64,000 bases of DNA from Daejeonella rubra (GCF_900103545.1 NZ_FNHH01000019.1:1-64000); one strand, 5' to 3'. Numbered from the stretch's first letter, positions 23,849 through 33,085 are shown. A program made the numbers and translations. Notes: generated by a model not told the origin, from the sequence alone.

Positions 23849-24543
23849 AAAATTTCCATCTCAAATAAATCACTGATATGCTGGCGGAGCTTTAGTTTAA
23901 CCTCCTCCATCTCAACTTTATAACCAAGCTCTCTTTCCATCGAGGTAACATCCTTATCATCTATGCCGCATGGAATGATATTTTTAAAGTAGCTAAGGTC
24001 CGTATTCACATTGAATGCGAATCCATGCATGGTTACCCAGCGACTGCACCTGACTCCCAAAGCGCAGATCTTCCTGGCTTTCTCATTATCAGCGTCCAGC
24101 CATACTCCAGTAAACCCCTCATACCTGCCGCTACTTATTCCATAATCTGCAAGTGTAAGTATGATGGCCTCCTCGAGGGTACGTAAATACAGATGTATAT
24201 CCGTAAAGAAATTATCCAGATCGAGGATCGGATACCCTACCAGTTGACCCGGACCGTGATAGGTAATATCACCCCCACGATTAATTTTATAATAAGAAGC
24301 ACTTTTTTCCTTCAGGCCAGCCTCATCAAGCAGCAAATTTTCAGGCTTCCCACTTTTACCAAGCGTATAAACATGAGGATGTTCCACAAAAACAAGGTAG
24401 TTGGGGACCGGAATTTCGGTGCCGTTATTCCTGTTTAGAGTTTTAATGTTCACTGTTTCTGAAAAAACACTTTCCTGCTTATCCCATGCCGCCTGATAAT
24501 CAAGCAAGCCCCAATCCTGAAAAATTACTTTTTTATTCTTCAT
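23845..24543 (-). CDS. lipB: Octanoyl-[ACP]:protein N-octanoyltransferase
   Basis: LipB moves octanoate from acyl carrier protein to lipoyl domains, the first step of lipoate synthesis. Seen are VEHPHVYTLGKSG, RGGDITYHGPGQLVGYPILDL (the RGG-D-THxGPGQ signature), ALGVRCSRWVTMHGFAFNVN with the conserved Cys-like segment, and IIPCGIDDKDVTSM. I take the ATG at 24543 (MKNKKVIFQDWG) as start because the eight residues before it are atypical. It overlaps the upstream phosphopantetheinyl transferase gene by 11 bp. Pairing with that gene links two acyl-carrier-protein functions. Confidence 0.93.
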   Translation of the reverse strand: MKNKKVIFQDWGLLDYQAAWDKQESVFSETVNIKTLNRNNGTEIPVPNYLVFVEHPHVYTLGKSGKPENLLLDEAGLKEKSASYYKINRGGDITYHGPGQLVGYPILDLDNFFTDIHLYLRTLEEAIILTLADYGISSGRYEGFTGVWLDADNEKARKICALGVRCSRWVTMHGFAFNVNTDLSYFKNIIPCGIDDKDVTSMERELGYKVEMEEVKLKLRQHISDLFEMEIL

Positions 24544-25186
24544 TTGTATCATCTGAAACAAATCCAATCATATATTCATCAAATTTCTCATAATGAACAG
24601 TGAACTCCTTATGCGTGGAACCAACGTCCAGTTTTGCCGGAAATGATCCTTTACCCTCGTAATGGAATGGCTTGAGTTCAATATTCTCAACAAAGCTCAC
24701 ATTCTTTTTCCCATGAAGCTTATAAACTGCCTCCTTTGCGCACCAGCAGACATATAAATGCTCGATGCGCTGCTTTTCTTCAATGAATTCAAGTTCCTCA
24801 GCGCTCATGAACTTACTGGCAATACGTTCGATCTTATCTTTTATAAGTTCAATGTCAATTCCCACAGCTTTGTTCTTACTGACCATTACTGCGGCATACT
24901 CATAAGAGTGGCTGAGAGAAATATAATGAGGGAAATTACTCAGGTAGGGCTTGCCGCTTGAATCAACCCTGCAATCAATATACTCATCGGTATCCATCAT
25001 TCTGCGAAGCAAGACACGGGTGCTTAGCCAATGCATATTTCTTTTGCCATTGACCAGGCTGTCAAGGTAAGTTCTTTCGTGCTCTTTTAACTGTAATTGA
25101 GCTAATAGCTCATCTGCAGATTCTTCGATCTTCCAGATAGCGAAAGAAGTATAGGGGTCAATTTCTTTGTGATAAGCAAGAGCCAT
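24533..25186 (-). CDS. 4'-phosphopantetheinyl transferase superfamily protein
   Basis: A 217-residue Sfp-type enzyme that attaches phosphopantetheine from CoA to carrier proteins. The signature motifs are VGIDIELI (Mg-binding Asp/Glu) and FIEEKQRIEHLYVCWCAKEAVYKLHGK (the WxxKEAxxK motif), with YISLSHSYEYAAV before them. The length matches the two-domain Sfp class rather than the short AcpS class. First gene of the operon leading to lipB and the SGNH lipoprotein. Cytoplasmic. Confidence 0.9.
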   Translation of the reverse strand: MALAYHKEIDPYTSFAIWKIEESADELLAQLQLKEHERTYLDSLVNGKRNMHWLSTRVLLRRMMDTDEYIDCRVDSSGKPYLSNFPHYISLSHSYEYAAVMVSKNKAVGIDIELIKDKIERIASKFMSAEELEFIEEKQRIEHLYVCWCAKEAVYKLHGKKNVSFVENIELKPFHYEGKGSFPAKLDVGSTHKEFTVHYEKFDEYMIGFVSDDTNEE

Positions 25187-25206
25187 TTTTAAAAATAAAA
25201 TACCTG

Positions 25207-25214
25207 CAAAACTA
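25207..25214 (-). promoter_or_regulatory. Possible -7 element for the phosphopantetheinyl transferase-lipB operon
   Basis: On the minus strand TAGTTTTG matches TAnnTTTG and lies 20 bp before the start codon. A TTTG occurs 24 bp further upstream, slightly beyond the usual spacing. Confidence 0.4.
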
Positions 25215-25256
25215 TCTCAAATTAATCATAATTTAGTCCAAATCTTAAGCTTATTT

Positions 25257-25793
25257 ATGATACTTTCTGATAAAATTATACTGGAGGAAATTGAAAAAGG
25301 GAATATAATCATTGAACCCTTCCAAAAGGATTGTTTAGGCACAAACTCGTATGATGTACATCTGGGCAAATACCTGGCAACCTATAGAAACAGGGTTTTA
25401 GATGCCAAAGCACATAATGAAATTGATCATTTCGAAATTCCAAAAGATGGTTTTGTGCTTCAGCCAAATACTCTTTACCTGGGAGTGACTCTGGAATATA
25501 CTGAAACCCACAGGCATGTGCCCTTTTTGGAAGGAAAATCAAGTACCGGCCGACTGGGAATTGATATCCACGCTACCGCAGGAAAGGGAGATGTAGGATT
25601 TTGTAATACCTGGACATTGGAAATCTCCTGTGCCCAACCAGTAAGGATCTATGCAGGAATGCCTATTGGACAATTGATCTACTTTGTTGTTGAAGGAGAA
25701 GTAGAAACTATGTACAATACTAAGGCAAATGCTAAATACAATAATAAAACTACCAAACCTGTTGAAAGCATGATGTGGAAGAACACTTTCTAA
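25257..25793 (+). CDS. dcd: dCTP deaminase
   Basis: A 178-residue trimeric dUTPase-fold enzyme that converts dCTP to dUTP for thymidylate supply. Seen are NSYDVHLGKYL near residue 28, the nucleotide-binding FLEGKSSTGRLGIDIHATAG, and GDVGFCNTWTLEISC holding the catalytic Glu. The C-terminus (AKYNNKTTKPVESM) is the lid that closes on the nucleotide. Length is typical. Single-gene unit, divergent from the phosphopantetheinyl transferase gene. Confidence 0.93.
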   Translation: MILSDKIILEEIEKGNIIIEPFQKDCLGTNSYDVHLGKYLATYRNRVLDAKAHNEIDHFEIPKDGFVLQPNTLYLGVTLEYTETHRHVPFLEGKSSTGRLGIDIHATAGKGDVGFCNTWTLEISCAQPVRIYAGMPIGQLIYFVVEGEVETMYNTKANAKYNNKTTKPVESMMWKNTF

Positions 25794-25831
25794 GACTTAA
25801 CAGCCAAAAAATTCGTATATTATAATCAGAT

Positions 25832-25861
25832 AAGCCTCAGTTTTTTAGTAAATTGAGGCTT
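25832..25861 (+). terminator. Weak hairpin after dcd
   Basis: AAGCCTCA (25832-25839) pairs with TGAGGCTT (25854-25861) around a T-rich 14-base loop. The trailing sequence is AT-rich but has no pure T-run. Confidence 0.45.
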
Positions 25862-25962
25862 AGTATTTTAATTACCCGGGGATTCCAAAGACTGACCATC
25901 ATGTTGAATAAAAAAACTCATGCCTTTTGGAATTTTCAGGCTTACTTTTTCTAAAGAAAATT

Positions 25963-28671
25963 ATGAAAAAATACGTTGTTATACTATTTTCTATAATAGC
26001 ATCCATAGTTGTTTTGGGTTTTGTCAGGGATGATGAACCACTGAAAAAAATACTCCAGCAGATCGAAAAATATCGATTACAATACCCGCAGGAAAAAATA
26101 CATCTTCACATGGATAAGCCATATTATGCCATCGGGGATAATATATGGTTCAAGGCCTATGTGGTTACTGCTGAGAAGAATGAATTATCAGATCTGAGCA
26201 AGATCCTTTATGTAGAATTGATCAATGATAAAGATTCTGTGAAACAATCCTTAGCCTTGCCTATAGAAATGGGGCTAACCTGGGGTGATTTCTCTCTTAC
26301 CGACTCGTTAAAAGAGGGTAATTACAGGATACGGGCCTATACTAACTGGATGCGGAATTTTGGTGAAGAATACTTTTTTGATAAAACCTTTACCATAGGC
26401 AATTCCATTTCAAATACTGTACTTACTCAGGCAGATTATACCTACAGTAAAGACCCAAAAGGGCAGAAAGTGATGGCTAGTTTAAACTACGCCGATATGG
26501 CCGGTCAGCCATTGGTAAATAAAGAAGTCACTTATCAGGTGGTCCTGGATTTCAGAACTATCCTGAAAGGAAAGGGAATAACAGATTCAAAAGGTAATCT
26601 ACTGATCAGTTTCGTGAATAATCAGCCTTTTATATTAAAATCCGGAAAGATCCTGACTACTATCCGTCTGGATGATAAGATCAGTGCCAGTAAAAATTTC
26701 CCTGTTAAATCCACATCAAACGAGACCGATGTAAAATTTTTCCCGGAAGGCGGAGATATGATCAATGGGATCAGTACACGGGTTGCCTTCAAAGCACTTG
26801 GCTCTGATGGTCTTGGTATTGCTGTCAGCGGATACATTTCTGACCAAAATAATGTCAGGATCAGCGAATTTAAATCAGAACATGCCGGAATGGGCTCTTT
26901 CAAAATAAAGCCAGTCGTTTCAAATACCTATACAGCACATATTACCTTTGAAGATGGCTCAGAAAAAGCTATTCCACTCCCAAAGGTTAAGGCACAGGGT
27001 TATGTATTAACTACTGACAATTCTGATCCGAACGAACTCAAAATAAGGGTCTCCACAACTGAGATGGATCAGCCGGATTCAGAACTTACGCTTGTAGCAC
27101 AAAGTAACGGACAAGTACAGTTTGTATCAAAAAACAAGATGAATAGCAGTACTTTCAGTGCCGCAATACCCAAATCACGTTTTCCAACCGGCATACTGCA
27201 ATTAACGCTGTTCTCCCCTAAGAATGAGCCTGTTGCAGAGCGTCTTGTTTTTATCAATCACTCAGATTTTCTTAAAATAAACCTCAGCACCAATAAACCT
27301 GAGTTCCAAAAAAGAGAAAAGGTAAAGATCATGCTGGATGTAAACGATCCAAAAGGCAAACCTACACTTGGTAGTTTTTCAATTGCGATCGTGGATGAAA
27401 CAAAAGTTCCTGTTGATGAAGCAAGCGAAACGAGTATTATTTCGAATCTGCTTCTTAGTTCAGATCTGAAAGGTTTCATTGAGCAGCCAAACTACTATTT
27501 CACTGAAACTAATGCAGATAAAGTTCGGGAACTCGACAACCTCTTATTAACACAGGGCTGGCGTCGCTTCGAGTGGAAAAATATCTTATCAAACAACTAT
27601 CCATCATTGGTTTATCAGCCGGAAAAGAGTATGCAGGTTAGTGGAAAAGTGACCTCCTTGACTGGCAAGCCTGTTATTGGAGGCAAAGTAACTCTATTCT
27701 CTTCATCAGGAACTTCATTTTTACTGGATACACTGACCGATAATAATGGAGTATTTAGATTTGATAATCTCTATTTTAATGATAGCACAAAATTCATTGT
27801 TCAGGCAAGGAATGAAAAGGACAAGAAAAATGTTGAGATCCTCCTCGATAGAATTCCAGCTCAACTGGTAACAAAAAACAAGAATGAGGCAATGCTGGAG
27901 GTCAACGTAAATAAATCGATGTTCGCCTACCTGAAAAATAGCCGTGCACAGTATGATGATCTAAGAAGAAATGGTCTGATCGCCAGAAATATTCTGCTGG
28001 ATGAGGTTAAAGTGGTTGATACGAAAGTGGCAGTAAAAAACTCATCTAATTTGAATGGAGCAGGCAGAGCCGATGCCATTATAAGAGCTGAGCAGCTGCA
28101 AAACTGTTTTGACATAGCCCAGTGCTTACAGGGAAGGGTTGCAGGAATTATGGTAATGAACGGCATGGTTTACTCCACCAGAAGCATGAGCTCCTTCTCG
28201 GGGCCTGTACCTATGCAACTGATCCTTGATGGAGCCTACCTGGAACCTGAGTTTCTTTCATCCATAAATCCGAATGATGTTGAGTCCATTGAAGTATTAA
28301 AAAGCGGTGCCACTACTGCAATCTATGGAATGAGAGGTGGTGGCGGGGTTCTTATTATAAATACAAAGCGTGGTGAGAATAACAGAGATTACAGAACCTA
28401 TGCACCCGGAATTATGGGGTACAACCCTAAGGGCTATTATAAAGGGCGCGAGTTCTATTCACCGAACTATGATGATCCGGAAATCAATTCAAAGATCGCC
28501 GACCTCCGGACAACCATTTACTGGAATCCGAATGTGATCAGTGACTCGACCGGAAAAGCCAGTGTTGAGTTCTTCAATTCAGATGGAACAGGAAATTACA
28601 AAGCTATTGTTGAGGGAATAAATGTTGATGGAACAATAGGCAGACAAATATTCAGATATAGCGTTAAATAA
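25963..28671 (+). CDS. MG2-like protein with TonB-receptor plug domain but no barrel
   Basis: About 902 residues from the ATG at 25963, chosen because it opens a signal peptide (MKKYVVILFSIIASIVVLGF); a longer TTG frame exists. After the signal comes a macroglobulin-like region (EKIHLHMDKPYYAIGDNIWFKAY, a typical MG2 start), more beta domains, a carboxypeptidase-regulatory-like domain (SGKVTSLTGKPVIGGKVTLF), then a TonB-receptor plug (DIAQCLQGRVAGIMV, MQLILDGAYLE, VESIEVLKSGATTAIYGMRGGGGVLIINTKRG). No 22-strand barrel follows. Such hybrids occur in Bacteroidota, and their role (surface or protease-inhibitor-like, nutrient capture) is unknown. It ends 2 bp before the next gene. Confidence 0.75.
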   Translation: MKKYVVILFSIIASIVVLGFVRDDEPLKKILQQIEKYRLQYPQEKIHLHMDKPYYAIGDNIWFKAYVVTAEKNELSDLSKILYVELINDKDSVKQSLALPIEMGLTWGDFSLTDSLKEGNYRIRAYTNWMRNFGEEYFFDKTFTIGNSISNTVLTQADYTYSKDPKGQKVMASLNYADMAGQPLVNKEVTYQVVLDFRTILKGKGITDSKGNLLISFVNNQPFILKSGKILTTIRLDDKISASKNFPVKSTSNETDVKFFPEGGDMINGISTRVAFKALGSDGLGIAVSGYISDQNNVRISEFKSEHAGMGSFKIKPVVSNTYTAHITFEDGSEKAIPLPKVKAQGYVLTTDNSDPNELKIRVSTTEMDQPDSELTLVAQSNGQVQFVSKNKMNSSTFSAAIPKSRFPTGILQLTLFSPKNEPVAERLVFINHSDFLKINLSTNKPEFQKREKVKIMLDVNDPKGKPTLGSFSIAIVDETKVPVDEASETSIISNLLLSSDLKGFIEQPNYYFTETNADKVRELDNLLLTQGWRRFEWKNILSNNYPSLVYQPEKSMQVSGKVTSLTGKPVIGGKVTLFSSSGTSFLLDTLTDNNGVFRFDNLYFNDSTKFIVQARNEKDKKNVEILLDRIPAQLVTKNKNEAMLEVNVNKSMFAYLKNSRAQYDDLRRNGLIARNILLDEVKVVDTKVAVKNSSNLNGAGRADAIIRAEQLQNCFDIAQCLQGRVAGIMVMNGMVYSTRSMSSFSGPVPMQLILDGAYLEPEFLSSINPNDVESIEVLKSGATTAIYGMRGGGGVLIINTKRGENNRDYRTYAPGIMGYNPKGYYKGREFYSPNYDDPEINSKIADLRTTIYWNPNVISDSTGKASVEFFNSDGTGNYKAIVEGINVDGTIGRQIFRYSVK

Positions 28672-28673
28672 AT

Positions 28674-29441
28674 ATGAACACGATAAAAGTTAATATAAAA
28701 GATAAAATAGCGGTTCTGTCATTAAATCGCGGCCGTTCAAATGCTATTAACGCAGAAATGGTTGCTGAGCTTCATCAGATGATAAGGAACATTGAAAATG
28801 ACGATTCGATTGCCGGCCTTATTTTGACTGGCAAGGATGGTTTTTTCTCTGCCGGCCTTGACCTTATTGAGCTTTATGATTATGATGAGGAAACAATAAA
28901 AAGCTTCTGGATCGACTTTTTAGACCTGGTAACGGCATTGGTTTCCTTCAAAAAACCAATGATTGCTGCCATCAGCGGACATAGCCCTGCAGGTGGTTGC
29001 GTGCTTGCCCTTTGTTGTGATTACAGAATAATGGCTGAAGGTAAATTCATTATAGGACTGAATGAAGTTCCGGTAGGCATAATTGTTCCGGAGAGCGTTT
29101 TTCATCTTTATTCATTCTGGCTTGGTCAGCCAAATGCTTATCGCTTCTTATTGGAAGGAAAGCTGTTGAATACTCAGGAAGCATTAAACACTGGTTTGAT
29201 CGATGAAGTGGTCAACCCGGAAAGTATTTTACATGCTGCTGAGCGTAAAATGCTTACTTATATTCAATTGGAACGTAATACCTGGCAGCAAAGCAAAATG
29301 AATATGCGCGAAGAGCTGCTAAAAAAGGTAAGTACAGATCCAACTGAAATGCTAAGGCCTATGCTGGCACAGTGGTGGTCACCATCTACCCGCTCTATCC
29401 TGAAAACAATTATTCAAAATCTTCAACAAAAATCGGCCTGA
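28674..29441 (+). CDS. Enoyl-CoA delta-isomerase-like (crotonase family)
   Basis: A 255-residue crotonase-fold protein. The oxyanion-hole segments are FSAGLDL and AAISGHSPAGGCVLALCCDYRIMAEG. The position of the first catalytic Glu of enoyl-CoA hydratase (GGC-E) is Val here, while the second Glu remains in IGLNEVPVGIIVP. That pattern and the wording of the motif match mitochondrial 3,2-trans-enoyl-CoA isomerase (ECI1) rather than hydratase. It would shift cis/trans-3 double bonds to trans-2 during beta-oxidation. The next gene, a dienoyl-CoA reductase type, supports this. Cytoplasmic. Confidence 0.8.
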   Translation: MNTIKVNIKDKIAVLSLNRGRSNAINAEMVAELHQMIRNIENDDSIAGLILTGKDGFFSAGLDLIELYDYDEETIKSFWIDFLDLVTALVSFKKPMIAAISGHSPAGGCVLALCCDYRIMAEGKFIIGLNEVPVGIIVPESVFHLYSFWLGQPNAYRFLLEGKLLNTQEALNTGLIDEVVNPESILHAAERKMLTYIQLERNTWQQSKMNMREELLKKVSTDPTEMLRPMLAQWWSPSTRSILKTIIQNLQQKSA

Positions 29442-29442
29442 T

Positions 29443-30336
29443 ATGTATAATGAACCCATGTTACGTGATGATGCCCTGAGTGGTAAAACAATAATTGTTA
29501 CAGGCGGAGGAACCGGTCTGGGAAGGGCCATGAGCACTTATTTTCTTAAACTGGGCGCGAATGTGGTGATCACCAGCAGAAAGATGGATGTGCTCCTTAA
29601 AACTGCAGCAGAAATGGAACAGGAAGCTGCTGTCAGCAATAAAGGAGGTGCAAAAGTACTGGCGGTTCAATGTGATGTACGTAAGCCGGAAGAGGTGGAG
29701 GAAGTTCTGAAACAAACACTGGAAACTTTCGGTCAGGTGAACGGACTCTTAAACAATGCAGCAGGGAACTTCATTTCACCTACTGAACGTCTTTCAGCCA
29801 ATGCCTTTTCTACGATCATCGATATTGTATTAAAAGGTACTGCAAATTGTACCATGGCAGTAGGCAAACACTGGATCAAAGAAAAACAAGCAGGTACAAT
29901 TTTAAATATCGTTACTACTTATGCATTTACAGGATCTGGATATGTCGTTCCATCTGCCTGTGCGAAAGGTGGTGTACTTGCCATGACTCGTTCACTGGCC
30001 GCTGAATGGGGGAAATACGGCATCAGAAATAATGCCATTGCGCCCGGCCCATTTCCAACTAAAGGGGCATGGGACAGACTCCTTCCCGGAGACATGGCGA
30101 AAAAATTTGATTTTAAGAACCGGGTTCCGCTTAAACGTGTTGGAGATCATCAGGAGCTTGCAAATCTGGCTGCTTTCATGATGTCCGATTTTTCGGGTTA
30201 TATTAATGGTGAAGTGATCACTATTGATGGAGGAGAATGGTTACAGGGAGCAGGTCAGTTTAATGGACTTGAGGCAATTACCCCCGAGATGTGGGATATG
30301 CTGGAAATGATGACCCGATCGGCTAAAGGAAGTTAA
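29443..30336 (+). CDS. SDR oxidoreductase, 2,4-dienoyl-CoA reductase type
   Basis: A 297-residue short-chain dehydrogenase with NADP-binding TGGGTGLG and LNNAAGNF. Where most SDRs have YxxxK this protein has SACAK (S171, K175), with Tyr at Y160 in TTYAFTGSGYVVPSACAKGG. That is the arrangement of the mammalian mitochondrial DECR1 type, which reduces 2,4-dienoyl-CoA to 3-enoyl-CoA. PGPFPTKGAW is also typical. It starts 1 bp after the isomerase gene stop. Together they handle double bonds of unsaturated fatty acids. Confidence 0.85.
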   Translation: MYNEPMLRDDALSGKTIIVTGGGTGLGRAMSTYFLKLGANVVITSRKMDVLLKTAAEMEQEAAVSNKGGAKVLAVQCDVRKPEEVEEVLKQTLETFGQVNGLLNNAAGNFISPTERLSANAFSTIIDIVLKGTANCTMAVGKHWIKEKQAGTILNIVTTYAFTGSGYVVPSACAKGGVLAMTRSLAAEWGKYGIRNNAIAPGPFPTKGAWDRLLPGDMAKKFDFKNRVPLKRVGDHQELANLAAFMMSDFSGYINGEVITIDGGEWLQGAGQFNGLEAITPEMWDMLEMMTRSAKGS

Positions 30337-30344
30337 TAATCAGG

Positions 30345-30731
30345 ATGAAACGCGTCAATATATCATCAGGAGCCGTGTGGGAGGACATTGTAGGCTATAG
30401 TAGAGCCGTGCGTATTGGTAATCAAATTGAGATTTCAGGTACCACATCCGTTGATGGAGAAATAGTAATTGGCAAAGGCGACCTCTATAGCCAGACTATT
30501 TTCATCTTTCAGAAAATAGAAAAAATCCTCCGGGAAGCTGGTGCATCAATGAATGACATCGTACGTACCAGGATGTATGTTACCGATATCAGTAAATGGG
30601 AAGAAGCGGGCAGAGCACATGCCGAATTTTTCAGAAATATAAAACCTGCAACAAGCATGATCGAGGTAAGCCGGCTGATCGACCCCGAACTGCTCATTGA
30701 AATTGAGGTCACTGCAATAATTCAGGAATAG
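30345..30731 (+). CDS. RidA/YjgF family protein
   Basis: A 128-residue trimeric RidA-fold protein. Conserved blocks are GYSRAVRIGNQIEISGTT, a central helix (IEKILREAGASMNDIVRTRMYVTDISKWEEAGRAHAEFF) and PATSMIEVSRLIDPELLIEIEVTAII, with the conserved Arg in the catalytic type. RidA members hydrolyse reactive enamine/imine intermediates of amino-acid metabolism. This one is a subfamily member with a longer N-terminus than E. coli RidA. Probably the last gene of the operon with the two acyl-CoA genes, 8 bp away. Confidence 0.85.
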   Translation: MKRVNISSGAVWEDIVGYSRAVRIGNQIEISGTTSVDGEIVIGKGDLYSQTIFIFQKIEKILREAGASMNDIVRTRMYVTDISKWEEAGRAHAEFFRNIKPATSMIEVSRLIDPELLIEIEVTAIIQE

Positions 30732-30771
30732 TCCGTTTTATAATTCGAATCGGAATTACGTAATTTGCAGA

Positions 30772-31053
30772 ATGGGAACACAGGTACAGGAAGAAACACT
30801 AACGCTTGAAGAAGTTTTAGCAGCGTTAAAAGTTAACCATCGCCTTATACTCTGGAACGATGACACCAATACCTTCGAACATGTCATCAACTGCCTGATG
30901 AAATATCTTGATTATAGCGAAAAACAAGCTGAACGCATCGCATGGACTGTGCATAATGATGGGAAATGCACCGTCTTGGAAGGATCTTTCACAGAAGTTG
31001 AGGTTTATCGTAAGATCTTACAACAAGAAGGCCTTAGCGTTAGTGTCGACTAA
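30772..31053 (+). CDS. clpS: ATP-dependent Clp protease adaptor ClpS
   Basis: A 93-residue adaptor. The core starts RLILWNDDTNTFEHVINCLMKYL and has the usual AWTVHNDGKCTVLEGSFTEVEVYRKILQQEGL. ClpS delivers N-degron proteins to ClpAP. Substrate-pocket residues corresponding to the NDD/T and H positions (LWNDDTNTFEHV, VHNDGK) are present, so binding of N-degron residues is expected. Single gene, convergent with porP. Confidence 0.92.
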   Translation: MGTQVQEETLTLEEVLAALKVNHRLILWNDDTNTFEHVINCLMKYLDYSEKQAERIAWTVHNDGKCTVLEGSFTEVEVYRKILQQEGLSVSVD

Positions 31054-31070
31054 ATCAAAAAACCGGACTC

Positions 31071-32009
31071 TTAAAAATAACAGCGGGGCAATGAGCTGGT
31101 GCTTCTTCTTGGTTGAATTCGAAAGTTCAAGACAATTTCATGAGAACCTTTTTCAACTGCTGCAAGTTTTGAAGTTGTAAAATCATAAGAATAGCCGAGC
31201 TGTATATTAGGCGTAAGCTGCATTTCAGCTAACAGGTCTATTGAATCCATTGACCGCAGGGAAGCACCGATCCATAAAGTTTCCTTCAACAGAAAGTTTG
31301 CATTAAGATCTACCTGAACAGGTGAGCCATTTACATACTTGACCATTACGCTTGGCTTAAATTTTATATCTTCCCCCAGATCCTTGAGGTATCCACCCTG
31401 CAAAATAAAATGAGGCTTGTAGGCTGTATAGGTAGAAGTACTGGTTCCCAGGTCCCGATTAAAAAAATAGGGAGATGAAAATCCAGCATAGAATTTCTGT
31501 GAAAAGAACATCAAACCAAAACCTAAACTTCCTCTTAGCGAGTTCTGATCAGCAAAAACAGGGTCAAATGCCGCAGAAGCACTACCAGTCAAACTATATT
31601 GACCAACATATTTGCCAATACCTCCATTCAAACCTAGTGCAAAGAAAGTATTATCGCCCACCTCCACTTTATGTGCCAGCGTGCCCAAAACACCATTTTC
31701 ACTAATCACTTCACCGATCTGATCTCTCAAAAATATAAATCCAACAGAGGTGTTTGATTGTTTTATTGGGCTATGAACAGAAAGAGTTTGAGTATTAGGT
31801 GCACCAGTAAAACCAACCCATTGTTGTCTTGCCAGAGCAGTGACATTTATTGCCTCATCCATCGCAGAATATGCAGGATTGATCACCAATCCATTGAACA
31901 TATATTGAGTGAACATGGCTTTTTGCTGGGCCATTAAAGAAGTATGGCCAATAATGGAAACCAGTAGAGCAAGTAAGATGGGGAATATTGCCCTCGACTG
32001 AAATTTCAT
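31071..32009 (-). CDS. Type IX secretion system PorP/SprF-family membrane protein
   Basis: A 312-residue outer-membrane beta-barrel with a signal peptide ending SLMAQQKA. Family marks are MFTQYMFNGLVINPAYSAMD, ALARQQWVGFTGAPNTQTLSVHSP and a C-terminal barrel of alternating hydrophobic strands. Family members partner with type IX-secreted surface adhesins and are found only in Bacteroidota. No cargo protein or other gld/por gene lies next to it here. Divergent from the ydcF-like gene. Confidence 0.9.
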   Translation of the reverse strand: MKFQSRAIFPILLALLVSIIGHTSLMAQQKAMFTQYMFNGLVINPAYSAMDEAINVTALARQQWVGFTGAPNTQTLSVHSPIKQSNTSVGFIFLRDQIGEVISENGVLGTLAHKVEVGDNTFFALGLNGGIGKYVGQYSLTGSASAAFDPVFADQNSLRGSLGFGLMFFSQKFYAGFSSPYFFNRDLGTSTSTYTAYKPHFILQGGYLKDLGEDIKFKPSVMVKYVNGSPVQVDLNANFLLKETLWIGASLRSMDSIDLLAEMQLTPNIQLGYSYDFTTSKLAAVEKGSHEIVLNFRIQPRRSTSSLPRCYF

Positions 32010-32293
32010 CTAATCAGATTGTTAAAATCATCAAATCGTCCGGTTCCAATCAGAACCTTGGTTTTTTAAATACTCGAAAATGGACTTTGAGTAAAGAATT
32101 GTTAAGCAATTCAACGGCATCCCAAAAACATAGTAACTGACTGTTTTTACGCTTTATAAGCGAAAAAGTTACATTTATGACCAATAGAACAGAATATTCG
32201 TATCCATTTAACCCTGACTTAATTCAATAATTTTTAACTTAATTTGTGAGTGCTTGCGAGATATAATATCTACTGGTTCTAAAATAAACAGAC

Positions 32294-33049
32294 ATGTTTT
32301 TCATACTCTCAAAGATCCTTAGCTTTCTAATATCACCCACCATTATATTATTGGGTATGCTAATAATTTCGCTGCTATCAAAAGTTCCTTCCATACGAAA
32401 GCGTTTCCTCATGATTGCTATTGGATTGCTTTTACTATTCAGCAATCCATTCATTATAAATCAATTACTAAATGTTTGGGAACTGAAAGCTGAAACAACA
32501 AGTCCGAAAAGCTATGATGCCGTGATAATTCTAGGAGGCTTCATGAGTGCCGACAAGACTAATAATAGCTATAGTTTTGGAGAAGGAGCCGACAGACTTA
32601 CAGAGGGCCTGATTCTGTATAAAAGAGGATTCGTTAAGAAAATTATTCTAAGCGGGGGAAGCGGCAGTCTGGTAGATGACACACGTGAATCTGTCCTTGC
32701 AAAAGCTTTTCTGGTTGACAACTGCGGGGTACCTGACTCTGTAGTACTGATCGACACTGCGTCAAGAAATACATACGAAAATGCCGTAGAAAGCAAAAAA
32801 ATAATGAAAACGGCTAATTTAAAAACTGCCGTAATGATTACATCCGCATGGCATATGAGGAGAGCTTTGGGCTGTTTTGAAACAGTAGGAATGAATGTTG
32901 ACATCCATCCAACAGACCGCCTTTACAACAAGCCTCCTCATACACTTGATGATTTCATTATCCCAAACACAAATAATATAATCAAATGGGAAATTTTAAT
33001 GCACGAAATAGCTGGTATTATTATGTACAAAATAAGAGGGTATAATTAA
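32294..33049 (+). CDS. YdcF/ElyC family membrane protein (DUF218)
   Basis: A 251-residue protein with two N-terminal transmembrane segments (about 4-26 and 36-54), then a DUF218 domain: YDAVIILGGF, KKIILSGGSGSL, ESVLAKAFLVDNCGVPDSVVLID, SRNTYENAVESKKIM and TSAWHMRRALGCFE. ElyC-type members are linked with peptidoglycan/undecaprenyl-phosphate metabolism in E. coli, and the exact activity is unknown. Single gene. Confidence 0.85.
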   Translation: MFFILSKILSFLISPTIILLGMLIISLLSKVPSIRKRFLMIAIGLLLLFSNPFIINQLLNVWELKAETTSPKSYDAVIILGGFMSADKTNNSYSFGEGADRLTEGLILYKRGFVKKIILSGGSGSLVDDTRESVLAKAFLVDNCGVPDSVVLIDTASRNTYENAVESKKIMKTANLKTAVMITSAWHMRRALGCFETVGMNVDIHPTDRLYNKPPHTLDDFIIPNTNNIIKWEILMHEIAGIIMYKIRGYN

Positions 33050-33085
33050 ACCGGACAGCATGTAATCTGCTCAATTTTGAACTGC

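Noticed and set aside
28674..29441. Enoyl-CoA hydratase annotation
   Set aside because: The first catalytic Glu of hydratases is Val here, and the motif matches the isomerase type better.
30908..31180. 90-codon plus-strand frame overlapping clpS and porP
   Set aside because: It is out of frame with two well-supported genes and its translation has no recognisable features.
32042..32067. Hairpin GGTTC...GAACC followed by T-run upstream of the ydcF-like gene
   Set aside because: No plus-strand transcript is expected to end there, since it lies between divergent genes. The 5-bp stem is probably chance.
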